NCBI GenBank assembly: GCA_006386115.1
Contig: VFIW01000027.1
Location: forward strand, 310,001-374,000
Origin: Globisporangium splendens
Taxonomy: Eukaryota > Oomycota > Peronosporomycetes > Pythiales > Pythiaceae
Direction: 5' to 3'
DNA length: 64,000 nucleotides
Shown: positions 1-11,309 of the stretch, piece by piece
Layout of the letters: the number at the start of each line of letters is the position of its first letter
Position numbering within the stretch: the stretch's first letter is position 1
Notes under the pieces: generated by a model
What the model was told of the DNA's origin: nothing
The model's database searches: none
What the model saw: only the letters and a program-made list of their open reading frames with translations
Program-made: the position numbers and the translations under genes

Positions 1-643
1 GCTTACTCGTTGTCGCCATTCTGGTTGATCACGATGTGCGAACAGCAGGTAGCAGGGATCTTTTCAGAGTGATGGCCTTTCCCTCTTTCTTTTTATAATT
101 TGATACGAAGCACGCGATACCCACAAGTGGCTGCAGTGGATTCTGCCTCCACAAACTAATAAAAGACCTGCACTCTCGCTGTTTTTCCCATAGAGCATTG
201 CCCTGTGTGAACGAAAAAACACGAGCGGTTCAGTTGAGTGAGCAGCTACGGTACATGACGCGACACGAAGAGAGATCCAGAAGGAGGAGGGGACGCGCAA
301 ATGGCTCCCTCCAGAAAAATGCGAGTGTGTGACGGTGCCCAGTCGCCCGTGCACATAACCGGTGGTCCCAGCCTTCTCTCTGCGGAGGCTTCAACACCCG
401 CGCGTGAGCATCGCGTCTCCGACAGCTCATACCTCAATTTGCTGCCTCCTGCACACATCAACCCAACAGCAGCCAGCCACCAACCCACAGCTCAGCGCTA
501 CGGTCTGTCAGTCAATCATACAGTCCTCTCAGCGCGTTCAATCTCAGCACAGCAGTCGCTCGTCGTCTTCAGGAGCCTTCTACCGCCTTCTCACAGACGA
601 TCAGTTCGAAACGTCGCTGCACAACAACAACAACAACTCCAGC
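1..643. other. Upstream region without a supported gene
   Basis: No conserved coding frame was recognised here. Open frames continue upstream of the first plausible ATG of the next gene at 644, but they are low in recognisable content and use non-ATG starts. A short AAC triplet run lies at about 622-637, just before that ATG. The stretch probably holds the promoter and 5' leader of the Cys/His-rich protein. Confidence 0.4.
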
Positions 644-1258
644 ATGACCTCAATGGTGTACTCCGGCTTCCTTCCTCAGCAGCACCAGTTCTCCAACCCA
701 ATAACCTTCCAGATGCACTCGCCAGTCTACTCGATGGCCACGACCTCGGCCGTGCCGGAGGAGCTCCGTTGCCAGTACTCGAGCAAGCGCTGCGAGAACA
801 CGCGCACGAACAAGAAGAGCGGTGGTCTCCACAAATTCTGCGCTGTGCACCGTGAAAAGGCCAACCGGAATCAAATGCGCTTGGACCACCGACGCCGTGT
901 GCTCAAGCGCATGCAGCAGCGCGACCAGCGATCGCACAGCGCGCCATCGTCCGGCAACAACAGCCCATACAGCAACCCGTTGAAGGACGAAAAGACATGG
1001 AAAAACGCACATGACGACGATGTGAAGCCAGAAGACCTGGAGCTCGACCTCATGCCGCTAGCGTTGCACAGCGAAGAGCAGATTTTCACGAACGCCGCAG
1101 TAAATACCGTCAAGCCGCTTTTCGACCCACAAGACCTGCACATCCTCGAGGCGTTGCTCTTTAGCGATGAAGACCAAACCGAAGAGGACAGCGCAGCGGC
1201 ACCGCGATCGAGGAGTCAGAGCACCACGTCGTGGCCGTCCATGTCGGTGAACGTCTAA
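644..1258 (+). CDS. Small Cys/His-rich basic protein (oomycete-type)
   Basis: This intronless frame encodes about 204 residues from the ATG at 644, chosen because upstream sequence in the same frame opens only with GTG and is low complexity. Residues about 35-80 carry a compact motif with the order C-x5-C, then N-x-R-x3-K, a glycine-rich turn, L-H-x2-C-x2-H-R and K-A-N-x-N-Q, followed by a strongly basic arginine run. The Cys/His spacing suggests a small metal-binding, possibly nucleic-acid-binding module, which is inference. The C-terminal half is acidic and ends in a Ser/Arg-rich tail. I recognise the motif as typical of short uncharacterised oomycete proteins but cannot give a function. 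The next gene starts 845 bp downstream on the same strand. Confidence 0.65.
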   Translation: MTSMVYSGFLPQQHQFSNPITFQMHSPVYSMATTSAVPEELRCQYSSKRCENTRTNKKSGGLHKFCAVHREKANRNQMRLDHRRRVLKRMQQRDQRSHSAPSSGNNSPYSNPLKDEKTWKNAHDDDVKPEDLELDLMPLALHSEEQIFTNAAVNTVKPLFDPQDLHILEALLFSDEDQTEEDSAAAPRSRSQSTTSWPSMSVNV

Positions 1259-2103
1259 CGACAAGAAGACGAAAGCGAGACGACAAAAGATATAGTAACC
1301 AGGTAAAGAGCAGATGAATAGTACAGTTATAAGCAAGCACATTTTTTTATTAAGCAAGTCAGTATTTTAAACCCCATAGATGCCCAGTTCTTTTCTAGAC
1401 AACACACAACTCACAGACGCATAACAAAGAAGAAAAAAAAAGTGTTGCTGGTGTTGCATGGGACCTCATATCCCACTCTGCACCAACAACATTGAAAATC
1501 CACAAATCACCAGCTTCCCATATCCATGTCTATTGTATCTGTTCGTTCCATTGGCTCTGCAACGTTTGACTAGTCCGAATTGCACGCGCGCCAAGCGGAA
1601 ACGAATGGTCGCAACGCAAACAGAGGAGGAGGTCCTCACGCTTCGCGCATTTCGCATGCAGAGCGGTCGGTAGCCACGCTGGCCCATGGCGCAAGAGTAC
1701 GACACCGAGCGTGTCGCTGGACACGCATCCGCCTAGAGGCATGGGCTCCATCCTCCTCCTCCCTCTCATCCATGCTTGTCAAACCAGCAGTGGGTACGTA
1801 CCCTCGCGTAACCCAACTGACTTTCTCGGACCTACTTTTATGTGCACGACTCTAGTTATTCGAACTCAGAAATGATCAGTCAAACGACTAATTTTATGTG
1901 ACGAAGTATCAAGTTACGCTCCTAACATAGTGTGTCACGAAATGTCTCAATACTGAAATCAGGTATAATGTATGTGGTCGGCATTTATTTACGTGGCCCA
2001 CGTTAAATTGTGTTAAAGGTGAAGTTAGGAGCTTCTGGAACAGCCACGTAATTGGGAGCCCATTTTGGCTTGGATTTGCAGATAACAAGGAGCTGCCGGA
2101 AGC
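1259..2103. other. Intergenic region
   Basis: Short open frames here have no recognisable domains or splice-linked continuation. The region would contain the 3' end of the Cys/His-rich gene and the promoter of glucosidase II beta. No RNA gene or mobile element was recognised. Confidence 0.4.
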
Positions 2104-3893
2104 ATGCGTGTGCTCACCTCGACGCGCGCGTTTCTACTGTCCTACGCCGTTGCGCTGACGCTGTCGACCGCGTACACGGACGCGGCGTCCTCTCTCAGCG
2201 ATCTGCGCGGCATCTCGCCCGAGTTGCAGCGGAGACTCACCGGCGTTTCCTCCGTAAGATCTGACAGCATTTTGTGTCTTTTGGGTTCGTTGGGGGAATG
2301 AAACATGTTCATTGCGCTCCATATTGTGTCTTCAGTTTACTTGCGACAGCGGCTCGAAGAAGTTTGACGTCGCGCGCATCAACGACAACTACTGCGATTG
2401 CGCGGACGGCAGCGACGAGCCGGGCACGTCGGCGTGCTCGCACACGACCGCGGTCTTCCATTGTGCGAACGCGGGCTTCTTCTCGCAAGATGTGCCAACG
2501 TCGCACGTGAACGACCGGATTTGCGGTATGACTGCTAGATTTATACGATGAAAATGCGTCCTTGTCGTTATTGATTGCTCTATGTGTATGTTTATTTGCG
2601 CGTCTAGATTGCTGTGATGGCTCGGACGAGTACGCGAGCGGCATCCAGTGCCCCGTGACCTGCCATTCGCTCATGGAGGCGTTCAAGTCGGAGAAATCAG
2701 CCGTGATCAAGACGATGGAGGCTGGCGAAGCCGACCGCAAGGTGATCGAGACCGCGTCCGCAGACAAGTGGCAGGAGGATCAGACCAAGCGAGAGGCGCT
2801 AGTGGCGTCCATCGCGTCGTTCAACGTCATGGTGGAGCAACAGCTCGCCATGAAGAACAACGAAGAGCAGGTCGAGCGCGACGAGAAGGAGCATTTGATC
2901 CAGACCAACAAGAAGGAGCTGATGAAGCAGCTTGGGCTCCTGGACCTCTCGTACGACCAACTGGGGCTGATCATCCTGGAATTGGCGAACGGCATCGAGT
3001 CCAAGGACACGCTCCTGGCGCTGATTCAACGCGAGCGCGACGCTGTGAATGCAAAGTTGGAGATGCCATTGGACAAGAGCACCATTGAAGAAGAGGAAGA
3101 AGCGTTCCGCGCGCGTGACGAAGAGCGCAAACGAGAGACTGAGCGCATCGAGAAACTCCGTGAGGACCGACGCCGTGACCATGAAGAGAAGGAACGCATC
3201 CGACAGGAAGCTGAAGCTGCCGCAAAGGCAAACGAAGCAGGTGAAGTGGCCGGTGCGACTACAGGCGATGCGACGCCTTCAGCGAGCGTCGAAGTGAACT
3301 ACAATGATCTACCACTGCCAGAAGTCGAGGAGCGTCCACTCAATCTGCTCTTTGGCAAACTCGACGCGCACAAGGACCATCAGCGTCCAGAAGCTGTCAG
3401 TGCGCGCGAAAGGCACCAAGAGACGACGCGCAAGTTGCTGACCGAAGAAGAAGAACTGCGTAAACTCGATGCGATCTTGAACAAATCGTACGGTGCCGAC
3501 AGGGTCATGTACTCGCTTCGCGACCAATGCTACGAGACCAAGTCGGGCGAGTACACGTACTCAATTTGCCTGTATGGCCAAGCCAAGCAGACAGCGACGC
3601 GCTTGGGTGCCATGAAGGATGTGGCGGAAGACACGTCCGAGATCGAGTTCACTGGCGGCGACAAGTGCTGGAACGGCCCCGAACGATCCCTGAAGGTCAC
3701 TCTCGAGTGTGGCGCTCTCCCCGTCGAGCTCTACGCGGTCGATGAGCCAGCGACGTGTGTTTACACGGCCAAGCTGCGTACTCCTATCGCTTGCGATGCA
3801 AGGAACCGAGAGCGCATGTTATCGCCGCACAGCAATGGCGTGGCGTCGTTTAAACCTCACCACCTCGAAGTCGAAGTGCCTGCTGTTCTTTAG
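2104..3893 (+). CDS. Glucosidase II beta subunit (PRKCSH-like)
   Basis: Three exons are inferred: 2104-2253, 2336-2525 and 2608-3893, giving about 541 residues. The introns have GTAAGA...CAG and GTATGA...TAG borders, and the second restores the Cys-rich D-C-C-D-G-S-D-E motif. The protein starts with a signal-peptide-like hydrophobic segment. Two LDL-receptor-A-like cysteine motifs (CDCADGSDE and CCDGSDE) follow, then a long Glu/Lys/Arg-rich coiled coil, and a C-terminal MRH (mannose-6-phosphate receptor homology) domain with the GPERS and Y-S-I-C-L-Y-G motifs. This order is that of the glucosidase II regulatory subunit, which works with the catalytic alpha subunit in the ER lumen to trim glucose from N-glycans. 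Oddly, the frame ends in PAVL with no K/HDEL-type retention signal. Confidence 0.92.
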
Positions 3894-4078
3894 AAAGCTG
3901 TGGGGTAACAACGGTGATGAAAAGAGTCGTGAGACTCAGTGTATGGCTAACTACTTTTGAGCTTGTGGTTATGGCGAGCAGCAGGCAATATGAAGACATC
4001 ATGAGGGCACGAAGTACGATACCAGGCTCCAAAGCTCATTTCAAAGTAAGGAAATGTATTTGCGTCCCAGACTCTGCT

Positions 4079-5820
4079 TTAGAATCGGTTGTTGCTCATA
4101 CCGTTTGCTCCAAATGGCTGTTGTTGTGGAGCACCCCACATCTGTTGTGGTTGCTGGTGCTGGGGTTGATAAACCCCTTGAGGAGGTTGTTGCTGGTGGT
4201 GCGCCTGTGCTGGAGGATAGAACCCTTGTGGCTGATGGCCATAGAACTGCTGTTGCTGCATAGGTGGCTGGTGATGATAGCCCTGGTTGAATCCTTGGGC
4301 GGGGGATCGGGTTCCCATCATTGGAGGTGGTGGCGCGTCAAGCTCTGCAAACGGATCCACTGTAGCAGTCGCCGGAGTGTGCATGGCCGACACTGGTGGC
4401 GCTGTGAACCCAGGTGTAGGTTGCTGCTTGACGGGGCCTGCAGGAAACCCGAACTCGTCCATGCGCTTACCACCGAAGGCGTCGCTGCTCAGAGCTCCTG
4501 AGGCTGAAGGCGACGGGAAGCTCGCAAAGTCTCCGAAGCCACCCGCTGGAGGCGCAGTAGTCCAACCCGCACTCGGCGTTGCCTCAAAAGATCCCGAAGC
4601 CGTCTTCGCAGCACCGCTGGTCGCGGAAATCGTGGAGTTGAAGTCCATATCAAGCAAGTCCATCGCAGGTTTTGACGCTGGTAAAGTCTCCTTTCTTGCT
4701 TCGGTGGTCTTCGACTTAGTTGTGGTAGACTTGGAATCAAACGAACTGTCGCGTGACTTCGCCATCGCAGCAGGAGCAGCAGCAGGCTTCTTGTCGCTAG
4801 TGTTCGCTTTCTTTGGCGACGGAGCTGATCCATTACGAGGAAGCGGTGGGATCGAGCGGCCGTCCATGATCTCATCGCAGCAGTCCATCACGTAGTCCAA
4901 CGTGGCACGCATCTCGACGTCGACAGCGAGCATGCGCTTGACCAGCGTATGCACGTTGGCGGAGTACTTGGAGCCCTCTGGGATCGTGTAGCGCTCCGTG
5001 CGCAGTCCTTCAGGTGGGAATGGCGGTTTAAAGAACGCCATGGTGTACAAGATGCACCCCATAGCCCAGACATCGACAGCCTCCGTGAGCTCACCCGCAC
5101 CAAACATCGCAGTGCCCTCTACATCAGCCAGTTCTGGTGAGCGATACATCACAATGGTACGCTTGAGCACGTTTTCGACCTCACGTGCTCGATCTTCCTT
5201 GGTTTTAAGGCTCTGCGGACCTTACACGCACGACCCGAAGTCACAGAGCTTGCAAATGCCGTTCTTCGCCATGAGAAAGTTCTCGAGCTTCAAATCGCGA
5301 TGCACGATCGGCGGGTTTTCACGATGAAGCACGCTCACGGGGCTGTTGCAGCAAAACACAAAGGAAATCAAATGAGCTTAGTAGCTGCGCGAGAATGTTG
5401 TCTGAAACGCAGTACTTACACGCATAACTGCTTAAAAACACGCAGCAATTCGCGCTCCATGAACTGTTTCTCACCCATTTTCATCATGTCCTCATAGAGA
5501 TGACCCGAGGGGCAGTATTCCATGAGGATGAACACCTCGCGCTCCGAGCCGCGCGAGCAGTTGGTCTGCGACGCGATGAACTCGACGATCTACGGGTGCC
5601 GGAACCGCTGGTGCGTGCGGGTCTCGCTGTGGATCCACTCGAGCGCCGTCTCGCTCTCTGCGAGCAGCCTCTTCAGCACCACCGGCTGCGCGGACGCCGA
5701 GGTCGCATCTTTGACGAGGAAGATGAACGACGAGCCGCCCTCGCCCAGGTACTTGACGACTTCGACCTCGCAGCCGCCGACCGTCGTGCGCTTGCCGATG
5801 TGCTGCTGGACGTTCCCCAT
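4079..5820 (-). CDS. NAK/AAK1-type Ser/Thr kinase, interrupted by two in-frame stops
   Basis: Two exons, 5820-5420 and 5342-4079, are joined by a GTAAGT...CAG intron and keep one frame of about 554 codons. The kinase domain shows the glycine loop L-G-E-G-G-S-S-F, lysine about 50, [11 protein letters not shown] (C-D-F-G-S) and M-Y-R-S-P-E-L. A Pro/Gln-rich tail with F-G-D-F and D-P-F motifs follows, as in clathrin-associated NAK kinases (AAK1/GAK/Ark1). Those family members phosphorylate endocytic adaptors. The frame is broken by TAG at 5592-5590 (codon 77, between H-P and I-V-E-F) and TAA at 5224-5222 (codon 174, after D-F-G-S-C-V). No alternative splice removes them. Flanking sequence is otherwise intact, so this is a recent nonsense allele, a pseudogene or sequence error. 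It converges with glucosidase II beta and diverges from bL17. Confidence 0.75.
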
Positions 5821-6254
5821 GTATGGAAGCTGAACGGGTGGAGCAGGTGGTGATAGCGGAGGCGATGGCAGAGAAGCAGTATGCTTTGGGAGAAGCAGTC
5901 GTTGTTCTTAATGCAGAATTCCAGGCGATCGCCATTTGCGTGTCCGTTTCAGCTCGCGTCGTTTCGGGTACCTACCCGTTCTATCGATCACAAGACTATT
6001 ACCTCTTTTAAGAAGGACTTTTCTAATATTTGGATAAGTTTAAACAATGCGATATATTTGTTTTGAAGAGGCATATCAATTTAGAAAACTTGACATGTCG
6101 CACGAAGGTTCGCTGATGTTGCATGACGGTGGGTGTCGCTTCTTGTGCAAGAAGGTTGCACGAAGGTAGCTCGTCACAGCGAACCATCACTGGTCCATTG
6201 AGCTCCTAGACGTCTGAAAGCAGCGATTGTGTGTCATCGGCTCAAGGGGAGGAA
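5821..6254. promoter_or_regulatory. Divergent intergenic region
   Basis: This 434-bp gap separates the start of the minus-strand kinase (5820) from the start of plus-strand bL17 (6255), so it should hold both promoters. It is AT-richer than the neighbouring exons. No specific binding motif was recognised. Confidence 0.4.
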
Positions 6255-6987
6255 ATGAAGAAAGGGATCGCGTTCCGCAAGCTCAACCGCACGTCGGCCC
6301 ACCGATGGGCAATGCTCCGGTACGTCGCCCCAACCGAAAGCGCAAATGAAGAGCTGTCTGCTCATGGTCTTTCTGTGATTATATGACTCGCCGTTGTCGA
6401 GATATGAGCGACGCAAGTGAACCACCATTTGTACTAATCGCATGCATGTGTAACTCTTGTAGAACGATGACAGAGCAATTGGTCACCCACGAGCGCATCC
6501 GCACGACGCTCCCCAAGGCGAAGGAGCTGCGCCGCGTCGCTGACCAGGTCGTGACGCTCGCGAAGCAGGGCGATGAAGTCGCGAAGAAGCGCGCACAGGC
6601 GATTCTGCGCACGCCAGAAGCCGTGGACAAGCTCTTCGACGTCTTTGGAAAGCGCTACGAGTACGTTTACCGAGAAGCAGGCAACAGCTTTCTACTTATG
6701 CTATATACTCACAGTCTCCCTCTCTTTTCGTTCGCGTTTACAGGGCTCGTCAAGGTGGCTACACGCGTATCTTAAAAGCAGATTTCCGACAGGGTGATGG
6801 CGCCGAAATGGCCGTCATCGAATACATTGACCGGTGCGACTTTCTCAGTTCTCTTCTTGTAGGTTATTACGCTTCTAATGCCTAAGCGTTGTGTATCATG
6901 AGCAGACCTGGTGAGATGCGCAAGGCCAAGCCCCCACAGGGAATCGCTGCCATCCAAGCGGCTTTCGAAGCGCAAACGTCTCAATAA
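6255..6987 (+). CDS. Mitochondrial ribosomal protein bL17
   Basis: Four exons are inferred: 6255-6319, 6463-6660, 6744-6833 and 6906-6987, coding about 144 residues. Introns have GTACGT-type or GTGCGA donors and AG acceptors, and the frame closes at each junction. The protein reads [25 protein letters not shown] and L-P-K-A-K-E-L-R-R, the hallmark N-terminal block of bacterial L17. A conserved G-G-Y-T-R-I-L-K segment lies further on. bL17 sits at the exit-tunnel side of the large ribosomal subunit. A nuclear bacterial-type L17 most likely serves mitochondrial translation. No clear cleavable presequence is visible, but the basic N-terminus could act as an internal targeting signal. Confidence 0.9.
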
Positions 6988-7163
6988 AGCAAATGCTTTC
7001 TTTTGATCCCATGCTTTTGAGTATGCGGAGAGAACAGTAAGGGAAGGAAGCAGTAGAATGAATACAAGCACGAAAACAACATAAAAACAGGCAATCAAAG
7101 CATATAGGAGAGATTGGGGATGAAAACAGTGGGTCCTAATGCTTTGGTGTTCCACCTGATGCT

Positions 7164-8105
7164 TCACCTTCGTCGCTTCTTTTGTGTCTGTGTTGGCTCA
7201 ACTAGTTCTTCTTCAGCTTCCGACTCGGGCTCGTCGGTCTCCAAGTGATGCAGCCGTTCATCTACCACAAGCAGTAGATTCTGCACTTTAGTCATGTCTT
7301 CGCGGAGCTTCAGGACCTCCTGGTGGTCGGCTGAGAGCATTTTCACGGCCTGGTCGCACGCGATCGTCGCCTGCGTGATGGTGTCTCCACTCGTATCCCT
7401 CTGGTTCGCCTCAGCGCTCAACTGCGGGTACCCGAGCTGATAACTCGCAATTGTGTTGGTCGCAAAGCTGTAGAGACCGCGGATTGGGTCCAACGGCACG
7501 GACGTCGTGACGTATTTGCAGCCAAGCACAGTCTGGCACTGCGCACAGAGCAGCTCCTGGAACGTGCTGCCCTTGTCCATGCCCTCTTTCGAGGTCTGCG
7601 GGTTCCGCGCCGTCGTGATGTTCGTGACTGCGCTCAGTGTCACGAGCAGCAGGTCGGCATTCGAGCCGACAAACGAGTACGAGTCGCCAAAGATCGAGCG
7701 GCACGTGCCGCACTGGAACACCACAGGCGCCGCGATCTCCTCTTCTTCTTCTTCCTCGTCGCTTTCTTCGCTCTCGACAGCAGGTTCTTCCACTGTATAC
7801 GCAACGCCGGTATGCGCTTCCTCCTCATCCTCCTCGGTCACCTCGTCCTCTTCGTTGTACGCGTACGCGTCCTGCTGGTATCCGCGCGGGATGATCTGGT
7901 CTGGAGTGACCGTGACGGTGCGTTGAGACGACGAGCGTGGTGCCTTGCGCACAGCCACAGCATGGACGGACGGCTCCTTCTGCTGCTGAGACGGACGCCG
8001 CTGAGACTTACTCTCGGCCCTGCGGTCGCGCTTCCGCACCGCAGGCACGTGCACAACGACGTCCGCGTCGTCGCCGCTGTCATTTGCCGCTCGCTTTCGC
8101 GCCAT
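7164..8105 (-). CDS. Mis18-family centromere protein
   Basis: A single exon encodes about 313 residues from the ATG at 8105; the frame extends two codons upstream only through a TTG. The N-terminus is basic (M-A-R-K-R) and followed by a long acidic stretch of about 50 residues rich in Glu/Asp. The core carries the two-part Mis18/Yippee zinc fold: F-Q-C-G-T-C-R-S-I-F-G-D-S and, about 65 residues later, L-L-C-A-Q-C-Q-T-V-L-G-C. It then reads Y-S-F-A-T-N and Y-Q-L-G. The C-terminus is a short coiled coil and a basic tail. In animals and fission yeast Mis18 licenses CENP-A loading at centromeres, so a nuclear role is inferred. The gene is followed by PIG-Z on the same strand. Confidence 0.85.
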   Translation of the reverse strand: MARKRAANDSGDDADVVVHVPAVRKRDRRAESKSQRRPSQQQKEPSVHAVAVRKAPRSSSQRTVTVTPDQIIPRGYQQDAYAYNEEDEVTEEDEEEAHTGVAYTVEEPAVESEESDEEEEEEEIAAPVVFQCGTCRSIFGDSYSFVGSNADLLLVTLSAVTNITTARNPQTSKEGMDKGSTFQELLCAQCQTVLGCKYVTTSVPLDPIRGLYSFATNTIASYQLGYPQLSAEANQRDTSGDTITQATIACDQAVKMLSADHQEVLKLREDMTKVQNLLLVVDERLHHLETDEPESEAEEELVEPTQTQKKRRR

Positions 8106-8342
8106 ATTCAAAAAGCGATTGGTTTGATGGGATGGAGTGCATCAGAATTTGCAATAGACATACCCTGAATGAGCAAGCATCAAGTTGGAAATGACGGTAG
8201 AGGTGGCAAGTTGCTATATAAGGGGTTGATATTCTGGAGCCAAATGACAACCAGCAAATGACAAAATATGAAATTGTCCACTATGGCGAGCACAGGCTTT
8301 TGTTCGTTCGATAATGCGATGCGATGGCGCCTAAAACACGCT

Positions 8343-10410
8343 TTATGCTCGATCTTTTACTTCTTTGAGCGTCACCAAGTGTAAGTGGAGCGCGAACGGC
8401 GCTTCCAGTGCAAGGTCTTCAGTCGAAAGATGCGGGCCGCAGCTTCCAACGAGCGCCGATTTCCGCACAAACGCATTTTCCACGAGTGGTGCTATGTGCA
8501 CACTCGCCGGCGCCACGAGAAAGAATCTCTGGGTCTCTGCGGCTGGAAGCTGTCGCTTGAACAGTGTTTCGACCGTGTTGTCGCTGCTGCCGCCCGCTAG
8601 ATCGATCACTTGGAATGTTGGAGTGGCATGGCCACCACCAATGTTGGCGAGCAGGAACCGCGGCGGCATGTATGTCTTGTAGAACACGAGCGGGATCGCA
8701 CCCATCAGCGCTTGTACTTGGGCAGCTTTCGCTTCTGGTGTCGTAAACCGGCACGATGACAGTGCATTCAACGGCACTGAAAGACTGGACTGAGTAAACT
8801 GGCCCTTGTTGGAAAACCAGAGCAGCAACGGGACTACCCCGCCTTGGTGGAGAATCCCAAAGAACACCATAAGCGCCGCATTGAAGACGATCCAGACCAC
8901 AGCGTGTACTCGGTGCCTCCACAGTGGCAATGACGATGCAAAGTACACGTGCAACGGGACAAGCAGTGGCAGCAGGAACCGCGGTTCTTGGTGCGGCGCC
9001 ATCGAGATGCAAGCTAACGGGAACAGCACGGCTGCGATGCCAAAAAGCTGGTGACCTCGTTGTATTACTGGCTTGGGCTTCGTTGCTGAATCACTGAACA
9101 CCAACGCCTTGATTCTTGACATGAGATGGATGATAAAGCCGATGTAGAGCGGTCCAAAGAGCATCGGCATGTTGACGGTCGCGTGCGTGAGTCGAGGGTG
9201 CACGCCATGGAGCTGCAGGTTGTCGTACTGGAGGTTGTACAGGAAGTTATTGAGTGGCGCGATGACAATCGTCTCAAGTAGACGCACGCGATCGATTTGC
9301 CGCCAGTCGATCTCAGGATGGAAGTACGCTGTGTCCAAGAGGATAATGCCCGCCGACCACACGACAAACGCCAGGAGTCCCTGGACCGCGATATTTAGCG
9401 CCACACCGAATCGCAGATGCATGGATACGTGCTTCTGCTCTTGTTTCTTTGCCAGACGCTCACACAAGAGTGCGTCTTGCTGGCGCACGAGTTCGATGCC
9501 GAGTGGAAAGAAGAAGAACACGAATGTGAAGCGCGTGAAGACCCCGAACGCGAGCAACGAGCCCAAGAACAGCGATTGCTTGTGGAAGGTGCCACATAAA
9601 ACGCGTTTGTGCTAATGATTGCAACAGACAGAGTGCACCACCTTGTCATCTTCCATGGGGGCACAGATTCTTGAGGGAAAGCGAAAAACATCGAACCAAC
9701 GTACCGGATCCGAGAGCAGCAGAACTGCAAAGCAGAGCGCGAGCACAATCGTCTCGCATGTATTCGAAAATGGACGCGTGAGCAGCACAAGCGTCGGCCA
9801 CGAACTGGCAAAGCCGAGCACGACGTTCATGGGGTCACGAGCATGCAGCTTTACAGCGACCAGATACAGGATCCGATCTAGGTACATCGGAGCACAGAAG
9901 TAACATTAGATAATACCGAATACACGGGTAGGATGGGGGAAACTACCCACACGCGCGCATACCTATGACGAAGGACGCAATGCATAGCAGAATGCGGGGA
10001 ACCACGAGCAAGTGGCTTCCAGTGAGCGTCACGCCGAGCCATTGCATCAATCGATACGGCAACCCCGCCACCAGCGCGCTGTATCCATATACACACACAG
10101 GACATAGTCACAATGGTCAGCTAAACTCCGAGATATAAAGGTGAGAGGCATATTGGCGCGCATTCACGTACGGCACGAGCACGGAGCGATTGGGCGTGGG
10201 CAACTGATACTCCCAGGGCACGACCAGTTGCGCGAGCAGCGGGTCGTCGGCGGCGACCACGTGGCGCGCCATCACCTCCTGGCTCTGGAAGAACTCGTCT
10301 GGATGGACCACTCCCAGTAGCCCCACGCACGCGAACACGCGGAGCAGCAGCAGCAGCGCGTACGCGCGCCATCGCCACGGCGACGCGGTCGTCGCCCTCG
10401 TCGTTGGCAT
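8343..10410 (-). CDS. GPI mannosyltransferase 4 (PIG-Z/Smp3-like)
   Basis: Four exons are inferred: 10410-10127, 10078-9963, 9877-9705 and 9611-8343, together about 613 residues. The first donor (GTTTAG) is the only one that keeps frame before a stop and is the least certain. The N-terminal membrane segment is followed by H-P-D-E-F-F-Q-S, the lumenal signature of glycosyltransferase family 22. Further on are R-P-F-S-N-T and many hydrophobic helices, as in Alg9/PIG-B/PIG-Z enzymes. HPDEFFQS plus the R-P-F-S-N-T-x-E block match Smp3/PIG-Z, which adds the fourth mannose to the GPI anchor from dolichol-phosphate-mannose in the ER. The length is close to the animal enzyme. Confidence 0.85.
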
Positions 10411-10664
10411 GATGTGAAATGTGTTGGGAGGAAGGAAAGATGCGGAATATGAAATTAGCGAGTTTATAATCTTCAAATGCACGATTGGTACAGTAAGGCT
10501 TGTTTGAATGAATAGAACAGACCGTGGCAATAGCCTTGATACTTTGGTTGCATGATACTGAAGTACCAAGCCAAGGTATCAAAGTCGGTGAACTGCTTCT
10601 CCTTTTCGACTCGCGGCTTCAGCTTTAAGCTCAATGGAGGCAAACATAGAGGCTCGCAGGTTGT

Positions 10665-11190
10665 TCCTTTTGTCTCTCTTCCTGCCCTTGAGCCGAAAGC
10701 ATGATTATTGGTCCTGCTTCCACCTGAACTCTCAGGTTGGCCGTGCATTTCCTCCCCCTGTGCCTCATTGAAGATGAGAATGAGTGGATGAGGCAGCTAG
10801 GGATTAAAGTAAACTCCGGTTGCAATGTTGGCTTTGTTGCAACGAAAAGGGAGGAAGATGTTGAGGGATTGCAGCGCAGCCGCTAATTCTTGTACATCAA
10901 CTATCCAATTGCAATTGCGCATTGAGCGGGAACAGCCTGGCGGGAAAGATTAGGCGGTGGTTAATTTTGCACTTTGCCAACTGCAAGCCTACGAGCAACT
11001 CGTTCACGTTACATGTCTTTCCTTATATTTATACGAGAACCGCTACTTTAGTACTTGGTGCCATTCAACGTCCTGCACAGCATCGATCTACCTCATCACT
11101 TGTCTGCTTGGTCTTGAGAAAGTAGCGAAGACAACTGAACCAAAGAAACTGGTGTTTGATAGTCTGAAGTATGCAATACGCTTTCAAGCA
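10665..11190. repeat. Diverged repeat, copy 1
   Basis: Parts of this segment align by eye with 11310-11830 in the same order. Shared blocks include GATGAGTGGATGAGGCA (near 10775 and 11440) and TGTCTGCTTGGTC followed by TGAGAAAG (near 11100 and 11745). Spacing between the copies is roughly 640 bp. The similarity is patchy, as expected of an old duplicated mobile element, but no transposase was recognised. Confidence 0.5.
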
Positions 11191-11309
11191 AAGCTCCAAG
11201 CAATGGACAAGGTTTTCTCCATCCTTTAGGGGACTCAAGCTTCAGATTACAATCAGTGGGAGCAAGCGTGATCTTACAATCCAAGAGGCAAAAATCACAG
11301 TTTGTGCTC

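Noticed and set aside
1458..1855. Two short plus-strand frames after the Cys/His-rich gene
   Set aside because: No domain, no splice partner and no codon bias like the neighbours.
4287..4895. 202-codon plus-strand frame inside the NAK kinase tail
   Set aside because: Antisense to the Pro/Gln/Ser-rich kinase tail, low complexity, no domain.
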